The notes under the pieces: model-generated
Databases searched by the model: none
What the model was told of the DNA's origin: nothing
Seen by the model: only the letters and a program-made list of their open reading frames with translations
Part shown: positions 34,140-44,900 of the stretch, in pieces
How the letters are laid out: each line of letters begins with the position of its first letter
Position numbering within the stretch: the first letter of the stretch is position 1
From: Heloderma charlesbogerti
Lineage: Eukaryota > Chordata > Lepidosauria > Squamata > Helodermatidae
Assembly: GCA_026122225.1 (NCBI GenBank)
Contig: JANEZZ010000522.1
Coordinates: 310,001 to 374,000, forward strand
Length of the DNA: 64,000 nt
Direction of reading: 5' to 3'
Translations under genes and position numbers: made by a program

Positions 34140-36500
34140 TATTTCTGCCCACTTGTGCTATTATTTTGTATCTGGGCTCTCGTTGGTGGACCTCGGATTC
34201 TCATAAAAAACAAAGTAGGTCTGGAAAGCCTGAAGTCTAGCAACCCCTGTCGTAGAATTTCCTTTTGCTGTAATTCCTAAGGAATCCTCCTTTCTGTGAT
34301 GACACCCTTGGAAATGATGGACTGTGCTCTGCTCATCAGTTCTGTGAGCAAACAGCTCAGGTGTATAAATGTCTGTGCTGATTAATTTTTTTCTTTTGTT
34401 CTTTAGTCATGAAATGTTATTTTATTTTCAAAGTAAAGTTAACAAAATAAAGACAAAAATAAGAATAACATACATAATATAACAAGATCACTAAAGAAAC
34501 AAAGAAATTCACTAACTTTAATTCTTAGTCTATAACTGATATGCTTGTGGAACATGGATAGTAAAATGGCCTAAGTAAGAGCTCAGTATCTAGTGAAAGA
34601 ATAAAAATAGAGTTTATACAACATATAAATCCTCATCACCTCCCTGTATTTTCAAGGACAGTTAATACATTCACTTTTATAACATCAGATTAGTGGTCCA
34701 TTCAGTGAAGTAGCCGGTTTAGGATTCTTTAGTAGGAAATCTAAAATGGCACAAGGTACTGACAAGTCCTTCCAAATTCTCTGTGTAGAACAACGATGGT
34801 CCCTTGTTTTGCAGCAGCATAATTCCATGGAACACAATGGATACCTCACTTTAGAACAACCCAGCTTCAACAAACTGGGACTACAACTCCCTTGCTGTTA
34901 CTATGATTAAACAAGCCAGATTATAGCTTACTTTAAAAACACTTAAAAAGCTAAGAGCGCTACATTGTTATGTGCTGAGATAGGGACATACACCATACTG
35001 CATAACATGGAGATGTGGTATTCTAGAAAAGGCCAGCATTACAAAAAATAAAATACGAAACTAATGGCAATCCACACTATATTGTGGCAGCAGGCTCCAC
35101 CCACCGTTCACTAGACTTGCCTAATGAGAACATAGTATTGACCATCTTAACTCAAAAATTCCGACGTCCAACTTCTCGCTGAAGGAGTGAAAAAGAAGCA
35201 CATTGTGAAGGTTAAATTGGATAGTGGGTTGCACAAGCAACCCCAACTTTGGAGCAAATTCCCCCATTACATTTGAAAGTCACTGATGCAAATCTGAAGA
35301 TTTGACTCCAAGCAATAGTGGCATTACATATCAAGTGCCAACATTGGTGGTGAAATACATGCCCTCCAGCCACTTGAGGAACATCTTTTTTCTCCCCAAT
35401 AGAGATGCATCAATTGTAGTGCCAGTAGATGATTATCCCAGATGTTTAGACATGGTTGTGACTCCCAAGAGTGTACCCATTTCTTTCAGACATAGCATCA
35501 GAAACAGCCCACATATTTTCACAAGCCTACACGTCCTTTTCAGGAAGGGCGTGCGTGCGCACACACACACCACCCTTTAGCAGAGAGAACAGAAAAACTG
35601 CTCTGTTATTCGGTCCTGCCTAGACAATAAAAGGTAGCAGGGGAAGATGTCCTTTCACCCACACCAGTGGCTCCTTCTGCAGCATATTGCTTGGGAAAGC
35701 ACCAGTCAGCTGCTGAAGCGGTCACATGGCTAGGCTGTGGTCACATGGGTTCTGTTCTGGCATTAGGGCTAATGTAACACCACCTCCCTCTGCTTATTAT
35801 AGTATCAAAGGTGGAAGAGGCCCATCAATCATTGAGTAATGTCCAGGCTGCCAGCAATGGAGGACTCCTAGAGTCGGACACGACTTAGCGACTGAACAAT
35901 AATTCATCAGCTCAGTACAGTTTAGTTCACCTAATCAGGCTACTAGGTGCCATTGACAAGGCACGAAGAGCTTTGGCTGACTTGAGCAACTGCGGTAAGC
36001 CATGTATTACAGAGAAGACTTCAGACTGCGTAAAAACTTCTTTCTGTTGTCAAAGAGCATGGCCCTGTGTGCAAAGCTAAAGCCACCTACTGTACCAGTT
36101 AACATAGGGTAGCTCTTTACTCTGTTAAAACTTTATTAAACCTGGTTCCTTAGGGCCTGGAGGTTTTTTAGGATTCTGATTTGGTGCTTTATTTTTAAAA
36201 GTTACATCCTCCCTCTCCTGTGATGCTTTAGTCACAGTGCATCTTCAAGCCACTTGAAGCGCACAGCCAATGCTGATCAGTCAGCCAGTGGGTAGCGTGG
36301 CAGAGGAGGAAGACAACTTCCTTTTTCTTCTGGACTGCTCTCGTGTTGCCTCCAGCACTCAACAGGAAATTATAGCTGCCCTTCTGGATTGTTTCCTCCA
36401 ATCGTGGCCAGCTAGGTGCCTCCTGGAAGCTTACAAGAAAGCCAGCAACTGTTTTCAGAAACATACCATCTGTGACCAAAGAAGCTCAACTTAGCTGTCC
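34140..36500. other. NFKBIE-SLC35B2 intergenic DNA, mostly unassigned
   Basis: No gene is recognised. An AT-rich stretch at 34.38-35.0 kb and a 92-codon frame at 35302-35580 have no recognisable homology. 35868-35905 (GAGTCGGACACGACTTAGCG, ACTGAACAA) is a Bov-B-type 3' tail. (AC)n occurs near 35560. Confidence 0.45.
35868..35905 (+). mobile_element. Bov-B 3' tail fragment
   Basis: AGAGTCGGACACGACTTAGC then GACTGAACAATAAT is the well-known terminal sequence of Bov-B LINEs and the SINEs they mobilise. Confidence 0.65.
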
Positions 36501-36507
36501 TGGCTAA

Positions 36508-36632
36508 GGGTGCAATCCTATGCATGTTTAGATGAGAAAAGCCCTGCAACCCCCAGCATGCCTGAGCCAGCATGGCTGGCTGGGACATGCGGGACATTTT
36601 TGTGTCTAAACATGCATAGGATTGTGCCCTAA
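36508..36632. mobile_element. Foldback element, family B
   Basis: GGGTGCAATCCTATGCATGT at the left pairs with ACATGCATAGGATTGTGCCC at the right; the inner part has CCCCCAGCATGCCTGAGCCA and GCATGGCTGGCTGGGA. Length is 125 bp. Other copies are at 37.96 and 39.48 kb. Confidence 0.8.
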
Positions 36633-36856
36633 TAGCCACTGACAGATCCTATCCTCCACAAATTTGAGTAGGTATTCTAAACCAACATTTGTAGTGTGCT
36701 AATGAGAAAACTAAATACCCTTTCTCCATGGCTCCACCAAATAATTTTCACATACTGTTTTTCCCCATGTAGCTGAGAAAGCACGTTATCACAATCATGT
36801 CATAAGCCAGCTGTCCTCACCCTGGGTTCCTCTGGATATTTTGGACTACAACTCAT

Positions 36857-37027
36857 AGGAACACATGAAGCTGCCTTATACCGAGTCAGACCTTGGGTCC
36901 AAGGTAGCCTGGTATTACTCTAGGGTTTCAGGCAAGAATTTTCCAGCCCAACCTGAAGATGCTGGGGATTGGACTTGGAATGTTCTGCATGCTAAGCATG
37001 TGTTCTACCACAGAGCCACAGCCCCTT
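36857..37027 (-). mobile_element. tRNA-derived SINE nested in a family A foldback
   Basis: The reverse complement starts GGGGCTGTGGCTCTGTGGTA then GAACACATGCTTAGCATGCA (tRNA A box), has AAGTCCAATCCCCAG (B box), and ends GGTATAAGGCAGCTTCATGT. The flanks 36817-36856 and 37028-37125 are the two parts of a family A foldback, so the SINE inserted into it. Confidence 0.8.
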
Positions 37028-37744
37028 CAGATGAACTTCCGTAATCTCTGACCATTGGCTGGCTGGGGCTGATGGGAGTTGTAGTCACAACAATCTGGGA
37101 GGGACCCCTTTCTGGAAGGCTGCCATAAACTCACAACATTTTGGGGATTTTGAAGCTCTTGAAGTCTACTTTCCAGGTAAGGCAGATGTGGTCACGCCAC
37201 ACAGGTAATTTGGCAAGCAAGCTCCATTATCAGGCTCAAATTATATGCATGCCACCAAGTTTTCCACATAGCTGGAAAGGAAGGTGATACGAAGTGTCAT
37301 GCAATGTTGCAATACTTTTGGCAGGTGAGGTATTGTTTCCTTCATGTCTGTGTGCTAAGGCACCAACAGGACAGGAGTGGGGAGGGGCTGCCCTTACAAT
37401 GTGTGCTCTGGACTTTGTTATTAGACCCTGATACTAGACAAAGCAGAAGCTGAGAGTGTGGTGCTGGCATCTCACTTTTCTCTGGATGGAGAACCTATGG
37501 CAGAAAAATTAATATAATAGCTATAATTTGAAATACTTTTGTTACCTATTACGGTTTTGTGTATATCTGAAATATTAAATGTAAAATGGAAGGGGCGGGG
37601 GGGGGGAGGCTGAACGAAGTACAGTGCTCTGCCCATGCTTCTGAAAGCCAGCCCTTCCAAACTTCTGGGTCGGAAGCAGGATTTCCAAGGTAGGGAGTGT
37701 GATTTGCAGGGATGGCTTCCAAGTGGTTCCCCCGTTCCCATAGG

Positions 37745-37885
37745 GCATCCTTCCCCAACATCGCACCCTCCATATGTTTTGTACTACAACCCCCATAATT
37801 CTCAACCATTGGTTAAACTGGTTGGGAATGATGGGAGTTGTAGTCCAAAATATCTGGAGGGCACCACATTGGGGAAGGCTGCAAC
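37745..37885. mobile_element. Foldback element, family A
   Basis: CATCCTTCCCCAACATCGCA and GTACTACAACCCCCATAATT pair with AATGATGGGAGTTGTAGTCC and ACCACATTGGGGAAGGCTG. Confidence 0.8.
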
Positions 37886-37963
37886 AGGGCATTCTTGCAT
37901 TCAAGGGAACCTATAGACCCATCTGCAGAAGTCCCTTTTGTATTAAACAAATGTAAAGAGCAC

Positions 37964-38072
37964 TTTCCTGTTTAGGCAGAAAAAAGCCCTACAACTCCCA
38001 GCATGGGTGGCTGGGGGATGCTGGGGGTTGCAGGACTTTTTTCTGTCTAAACATTCATAGAATTGCTTCCCA
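37964..38072. mobile_element. Foldback element, family B
   Basis: GTTTAGGCAGAAAAAAGCCC, TACAACTCCCAGCAT pair with GATGCTGGGGGTTGCAGGAC, TTTTTTCTGTCTAAAC. Confidence 0.8.
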
Positions 38073-38289
38073 ATTCCTAAAAAAAAGACGTTGGGACTCA
38101 AACTTGTTTTCTCTTGCCCTTTATCTCAAGTGTACGGGGGATAGCTCCGGTGGTTAGTAAGTATGAGGCGCTCTGTTCATGCTCAGAGGCACCCTTTATT
38201 TTTTTCTTTACATTCATTTCCAAGAATGAATCTTGCTGTTTGCGCCTGTATCTGGGCCTGAGGCCCAGCTCAAATTGCTTTACGGCGCC

Positions 38290-38900
38290 CTCCCATTACA
38301 GCCCCCACGTCTCCCGCACTAGCTTCCCGCCGGACTGATCGGGGAATCGCGCGGTTTTGTCCTCCCGCTCGCAGCACGGGCTCTCCCCGACTTCCCCGTC
38401 GGAACCGAATCCGTTGCTGGGGGCCTCCGGCCCGGCAGGCGGCGCTGCGGCGGCCCTGAGGTCCCAGTTTGGCCGGAGCGGAGGGCTAGTTCCTGGCCCT
38501 GTGGCGCCAGAAGGGAGGCGCGGCTGGGTTCGAAGAGCCGAAGCGGAGGGGGGAGCAGCGGCACCGGCCTGGCCGGCACCATGGGCCGCAGGTGGGCTAC
38601 CGGAGGGGCGCGGTGGTGGGTGAAAAGGCTGCCGGGTTGCGGGCCGGTTCTTGGCGCCGGGGATGAGGCGCCCGCCTCCGCGCGCTCGGCCCCGTGGCGG
38701 GTGGGCGAGAGCAGAGAGGCGCCAACACGCGCCGACGGCTTTGGGGCTCTGGTCTGGCCGGTGCTGTGGGCAGGCCGGGCAGGGAGCGGGCGGAGGGGTC
38801 TCTGGCGAAGCTTCGGGTGCCTCGCAGGGAGCGGGAATCCCAAGGTAGCTCTCGGGGAGAGTAACGGTTCCCGTTCTCAGACCCTCAGGACAACGAATTG
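38290..38900 (+). promoter_or_regulatory. SLC35B2: CpG island and promoter of SLC35B2
   Basis: An abrupt CpG-dense stretch in otherwise AT-rich DNA surrounds the first coding exon at 38581. No TATA box is seen. The 5' leader probably lies just upstream of 38581 and transcription runs rightward. The start site itself cannot be located. Confidence 0.7.
38581..38591 (+). CDS. SLC35B2: SLC35B2 coding exon 1 (11 coding bases)
   Basis: ATG GGC CGC AG followed by GTGGGC. The start context is GCCGGCACCATGG, a full Kozak match, inside the CpG island. The split codon AG+G restores Arg4 and joins exon 2 in frame. This very short coding part is inferred from homology, phase and context. Confidence 0.85.
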
Positions 38901-41900
38901 GTCTCCCTCGTCTCATCCAGCGAAGTAGGGTGCTGAGGGGTTCTATGTACAAATCATATTTTGAGAGTGTTCCGCGGTATAACCACTGGTGGGGGATAGT
39001 AAATCTGCTCCTAGGTTTAAAGCAAGCTATGAGGCATGTATGCGAGATTATGATGTCTGTAGCAGACTTCTCCAGCCTGGTGCCCTCTAGATGTTTTGGA
39101 CTACAGCTCCCGTAATCCCCTGACCATTGGCCTTGCTGGCTGGGCTTGATGGAAGATGTAGTCCAACACATCTGGAGGACACCGGGTTGGGGAAGGCTGG
39201 GCTATAATGTGCAAACTGTTTCCTGCCATGGTGCTATGCCCCACTTACGTGGGAGTAAGTCCCATTGATATCAGTAGAATTTACTACTTAGTACCAATAT
39301 GCATCTTTTCTTGCCTGGCCTTATGATGACCATGTGAGGGAGGTCACTGCTCATTGCATTTTTCTTGTTCAGATTGAACAGCTCAAAGCTTAAAGATAAT
39401 GGCTTGTCGAAGGCCACCCACTTGATTGCATGTTGAGGTGGAATTGGCATTGGGGTCTCTTAAGTATTCTATTATATTAAAGGCATAATACTATGCATAT
39501 TTAGACCAAAAAAAGGCCTACAATTCCCAGCATACTCCACATAGCATGGCTGGCTGCTGGGAGTTGTAGGACTTTTTCTGTCTAAACATGCATCGGATTG
39601 CCCCCTAAATATAGCAACAGTTAGACTTCAGTCCTATACTTAATTTGGGAATAAGCCCTGTTGAACTCAGTGGGATTTACTGAGTAGATTTATATAGGAT
39701 TGCATTTCAAAACTGGATTAATTAATCTGAACTAACTGTTACGTCCTATATTTTAATGGTGCATATGCAATTTTAATGCAGATCAATTATTAATGCTTTC
39801 TCCTGCTATGATCACAGCAAATAGTGAAAAGATGGTTGTTCTTCTTACTTTCTCCATTCAGACCCACAGATAGAATGCGGCTTCTGGTCCCCATTAGCAA
39901 TTCTGAGTAAAGAATTTGGGGTGGGAGTTATTCCAGGATTGTGAATCCGGAATAAAAGGAAGTATTCATTTATACCGCAGTGACAATCAGTAGAAATAAT
40001 CATCGCAGCTCCTCTAGGCAAACATATACTAAAGGAGTGAGGAAAATCTTTTGCTGCTTTTAGATGAGGAGGTTAAAGTGCATGTGAAATAACTAATAGT
40101 GTAATCCTACGTGTGTTTACTTAGAATTAAGTCCTGCTTTGTTCACTGGGGCTTCTAGCAGACAGCTCATAGGATTGTAGCCTAAATATTTCATCTGACA
40201 GCCTTCCCTAAAGCATAGAGTTGACAATGTAATTTCTACATTTCATTTATCCTCATGACCACCCTGTGAAATTGGTCAGAATGTCATTGGACCAAGGCCA
40301 GTCAGTTTGTAATGGGATTTGAATCCAGGTCTCCTAGATCAAAGTCCACCGTTTGACTACTTGGACCACACTGTGTTGTATCACAAGGTTAGATAATCCT
40401 GAATATACATCTCTGCAACAAACCCTGCTCCCCCGCCACACCAAATCTAAAGGAAAATCTCAATGATAGCTACAAGTCAAGTGCTATGAAAAAACAAGCC
40501 CTTCATATGACTGGCATCTGTAGCCTATGGGCTTCTGAGCCAAGAATATGCAGAGGCTGCTAGTCAGCTAACCCTCGGAATTTACCAGGAGATGAAACAA
40601 TGCAAGCTTTCCTGCCAAGCAATCATTCAGTTTGCAGGGCAAGACACTCCTGAGCAGTGTCAACATAAGAAGCTCACATATGAACCATGAAATGAAATTT
40701 GAGAAGGTATAACTGCTCTGCATTTCCTATACAAACAAACAACAATAAGCACCTCAGTGACCTTTCAGGACATGAGATCCTATTGATCATGAGATATTAT
40801 TGGACCTGTTAAGTGGATCGTCTGATCCACAGTGGAAGTAGTGATTGCCCCCTTGCAGCCAGGACTGACTGACACACTACCAGAAATACAATGCAGCAAC
40901 ATCTGGACTACTGTATGCATGGCAGGCTGTTTAGGCAGAAGTGAAGGGAGAACTATATTCACAGCTGATGAGCCAGTTTGCACATAATGGTGGCAGTTTG
41001 TGGACTAATTAATAAACTCACAATTAGTCAGGGTTGCATGCCACTGCCATTTTGATTATGCATCCTCTGGCCTGATTGGAGGTTGCTCTGTGATGTGCTA
41101 ACCCAGATAATGTGGATTAATTGTGGGCTAAATAACCCAAAATTAATCTACAATTGGTTGTTAGGTTAACTTTGAGTTATTTAACCCATGATTAACCCAT
41201 AGTGTCTGGGTTTGCATGTCATATTCAAAATGGGAGAAGCATGTATCTTGCACGCCCCATAGCAAATTGTGGGTTAATTAACCAATTATTTGCTGCCCTC
41301 ATGTGTGAACAGGGCCATGTGATACTGCGCTATATTTTTGGATAGTGTGCACACATCTCATTGTCTTTCCCACCTGCAAATACTGAATGCTTCGAATTAG
41401 GAGCCCCCAGGTCAGATATAAGCTATGGCTGGGGGCCAGTCTCTGAAGTTCTCTCCGCTGGAAGAAATGTACACAGCTAATGTTCCTTGCCTCAGATTCA
41501 AGAACTCTCCTGGGTCCAAGACAAGTATTGGCAATGGTAGTGTGGGAGTGAGTTATTACTCCTTCAGGCTTTATTTGAAAAGCTGATTAATAGTTTAATG
41601 CAATATATGCAAGATTATACCCTTGTACTCCGTATGAACCAGCCTGGAGCAACTACCACCTTCTACTTCTTCACACAACACATAGTTAAACTGTGGAATT
41701 CACTTCCACAAGATGTTATGATGGCCGCCAACTTGGGTGGCTTTAAAAGGGGATAAGACAAATTCATGGAGGATAAGGCTATCAATGGCCATTAGTCCTG
41801 ATGGTTCTATGTTACCTTCAGTGTCAGAGGCAGTATGCCTCTCAATATCAGTTACTGGGGAACACGAGTGGGAGGGTGCTATTCCGCTCATGTCCTGCTT

Positions 41901-44900
41901 GTGAGCTTCCCATGGGCATCTAGTTGGCCACTGTGGGAACAGAGTGCAGGATTGGATAGGCCTTCAGTCTGATCCATACTGCCTCTTCTTATGTTCTTAT
42001 ATTCGTAGGTCCATACTTGCACTCACTAATGCAAGTTAGAATCCATGCGTCCCTCATATTTGTGCATTAAAACAGTGATAAGCAGTAAATTCACCCTTCT
42101 ACCATTCTTTAATACTCTTTTGGTTGTTATAGGGGAGGGGATGGCAGCCTCTGGCCTGTGGAGGTTGCTCATCCAAACCATAGAGGCTTAGGCCCCTTCC
42201 TCAGCCCTGCCCCTATCCGGAGCTTTGTGAGGAGGCGGGGAGGGGAATCCCCTTCTCATCTCTGATCTGTGACTGGAAATGGCAAGGGGAGTGGTGGCTT
42301 TGCCTGCCCTGTGCCTTCTCCCCAGCGGAAGGAGATGCAGGGCAGACGAAGCAGTTTTGCTGCTCGTGGGCCATCTCCAATGGGTGAAGACCTATGCACG
42401 GCGAAGCTGGTTCCTGGTGTATGCACTGGGAGGATCATCCTTCCAACGTGCCTACCAGGGGCCTGATGTCATTCGGCCTGTGGAGGACTGGATGGGGCCT
42501 CATCTGGCCCCCCCATCCCATTCTGGTTGCCGGCCCCTGTTATAAGGTATTTATACTTGTTAAGTAATTCTGACCATGTACTCTAGGGGCAGGCAACTTG
42601 TGGCCGTCCAGATATTTTGGCCTATAGCTCCCATCAGCCCTAGGCAGCATAGTCAATGGTGAAGGATGATGGGACTTGTAGGCCAAAAAATCTGGTGGGC
42701 CACAAGAGAAATTTTGGGATTGGAAATCAAAGCTAATGAGGACAACTATAGAACTATGGCTACAGGAGACTGGGTGAAGGGGCATTTGTTCCAAGGATTC
42801 TTTTGTACTCCCCTTATGTAACTTTATTGCCATAAGCATCTGGATCCGAGGTCTGTGGGGATTTTTCCTCTTCCTACTTTAGAACCAGCTTTTGAGTTGC
42901 CTGAAGGGCTGAAACCGAAAGGTCTGCCAAAGGAGGCGTTGTCCGAGGCCTCTCTTGCCCTAGCAGAGAGCAGCCTATCTGCGAGGGTGGTGGCTGTGCA
43001 TGTCAAAAGCATGCCTGTCCAATGTGAATGGGAACAGTAGATGTCTATACAAGGTCCAACTTCCTGGCTGCTTTGTGGGTTTGAAGCTATGAAAGCTGCT
43101 TCCATGGCTAACACTGTTGCTGATATTGCCTGCCTGGCAGAAGTGGGAGCACACCTGTAACACTGGCTGCCCTGTCTGAAGGGAAACTGGGAGGGGGAAG
43201 CTGTGTGAAAATGCTTCACTGACTAGGGAGCTGCTTACCAAAGTAGGAGAGAGAACTGTTATTTGGCTGCTGTAGTCGTTGTGCTGGGAGCTAGTAATAC
43301 TGCCAAAGCAGCTGTGATTCAGCCTGGTTGAAATTGGTTTGACCCATGTAGTGTTGCTACAGTCAAGAGGCTAATCACGTGGAGAGGCATCCGTACAGTT
43401 GGGGTTATCAGGAGCAACTGTCTTAGAAGGCCCACTTTTAGATTTAGATTCTAAGTTTATTATTGATTTGAGAGTGATATGGGCTATTCAAAGGTGTTTT
43501 TATAGGAAACCTCTTCCTCCTTGATGAAAGGGCAGGGGCATGATATAGTCTTGAGCCACACAAGGAAATGTAGACAGAATATCTAGAAACTAGTGCTGTA
43601 TCATTAAGGCTCCACTGTGGTCATGGCTAAACCTGTGCTGCAAATGCAGAACACCCTTGGATCTGTTTTCCCAGATTATTTCTGTAATACTTCTGAGTAT
43701 ATAAAGCATCTTACTGTTCTGACCTCACAGTGACCTTGTAAGGGACGCAAGGCCACCCAGCAGGTTTCATGGCAAAGATTTAACTCACATGTCTTGCATC
43801 CAAGTGTTGCACTCTGTCTGTGCAGCACACTGGTACTTGGATAATCTTAACACACCCCTTTTGCAAGGTTAGCCCCCTGGTGTTGTGAACTGTATCACAA
43901 AGATGGCACCAGCTATAGAGCAAGGAGGCTACATGGTCCAAGTTTGCTGAATGGGTGTTGCAGTGTTCTCCAGAATCTGATGCTCTGGGATATGTTGTTC
44001 TTGCTACAAAGCTAATATTTCACCTTTTTTTTTTTGGTATTCATCTGAAAAGCTCCAGAGTATTATTTATTTATTCAGATCTTCAAAAAAAGATACTTGG
44101 AATTCCTTGGAGCCAGCATTACATTTTTATGCAACTAGATGTGGGGATCTTTCTAGCAGTTATTTCTGTAATTTTAGTCATGTTTGTCACATCATGAGGT
44201 AATAATGCAAGAGGACAAGGCACCAAAACTGACCTCAGATTGAAAGGGACTGTTTAAACTCATCTTTGGGACTTACTCAAACTCCTTTTTTGTGGTTTTG
44301 TATCTTGCAAAGAATCTTGCAATGGGGCATGCCTGCAACTAGTGGGTGGAAAAGAGAGAAGCTAGGTGAACAGTTGAAGGTGGGTTGGGTTGTCAGTAAG
44401 GGGATTCTGCTTTGGAAGCTCCTTTGGGTTTTAGTAACAAGGTAGCTATTAATGAGGCAGAAATCCTATGCATACCTGGAAGTAAGCCCCGTTCAACATA
44501 GGTTGGATTCAGATTCTTTTTTGCCAGTAGGAGATTCGGCTCAGAATGCTCCTGCCAGTGGAAATGGGGGTGGGGGAGCTGCTCCTTGCTGATTACCCCC
44601 TATCTCTGCAGCGCCACCTGCCTCACTGTTCCAGAGGGTCCCCCAGGGGTGAGGGGGAAATCTGCAAAGATAACCGCTTTCTTCATTACACCAGTGGAAT
44701 TCCTCTGCTGGAACAGAAGACTCTTGTGGACAGCAAGAGGCCTTCCTTCTGCAGGGGGCAGATTCTGGATCCAACCCAGTGAGAACTGAGTCTCATTACA
44801 TAGCATTGGGCTGATTAAATATTAATCACCAAGGATGTGTTCACATCAGGATGTGTTCACATTCACAAAAAACCTGCACAAGTGTAGAGCTTAATATTCT

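Noticed and set aside
35302..35580. 92-codon frame in the intergenic region as a gene
   Set aside because: No recognised domain, no splice partners, and it ends in a (CA)n tract.
38296..39171. 291-codon open frame on the minus strand
   Set aside because: It overlaps the SLC35B2 CpG island and a family A foldback; Pro/Ala/Arg-rich low complexity is typical of GC-rich DNA read in the wrong frame.
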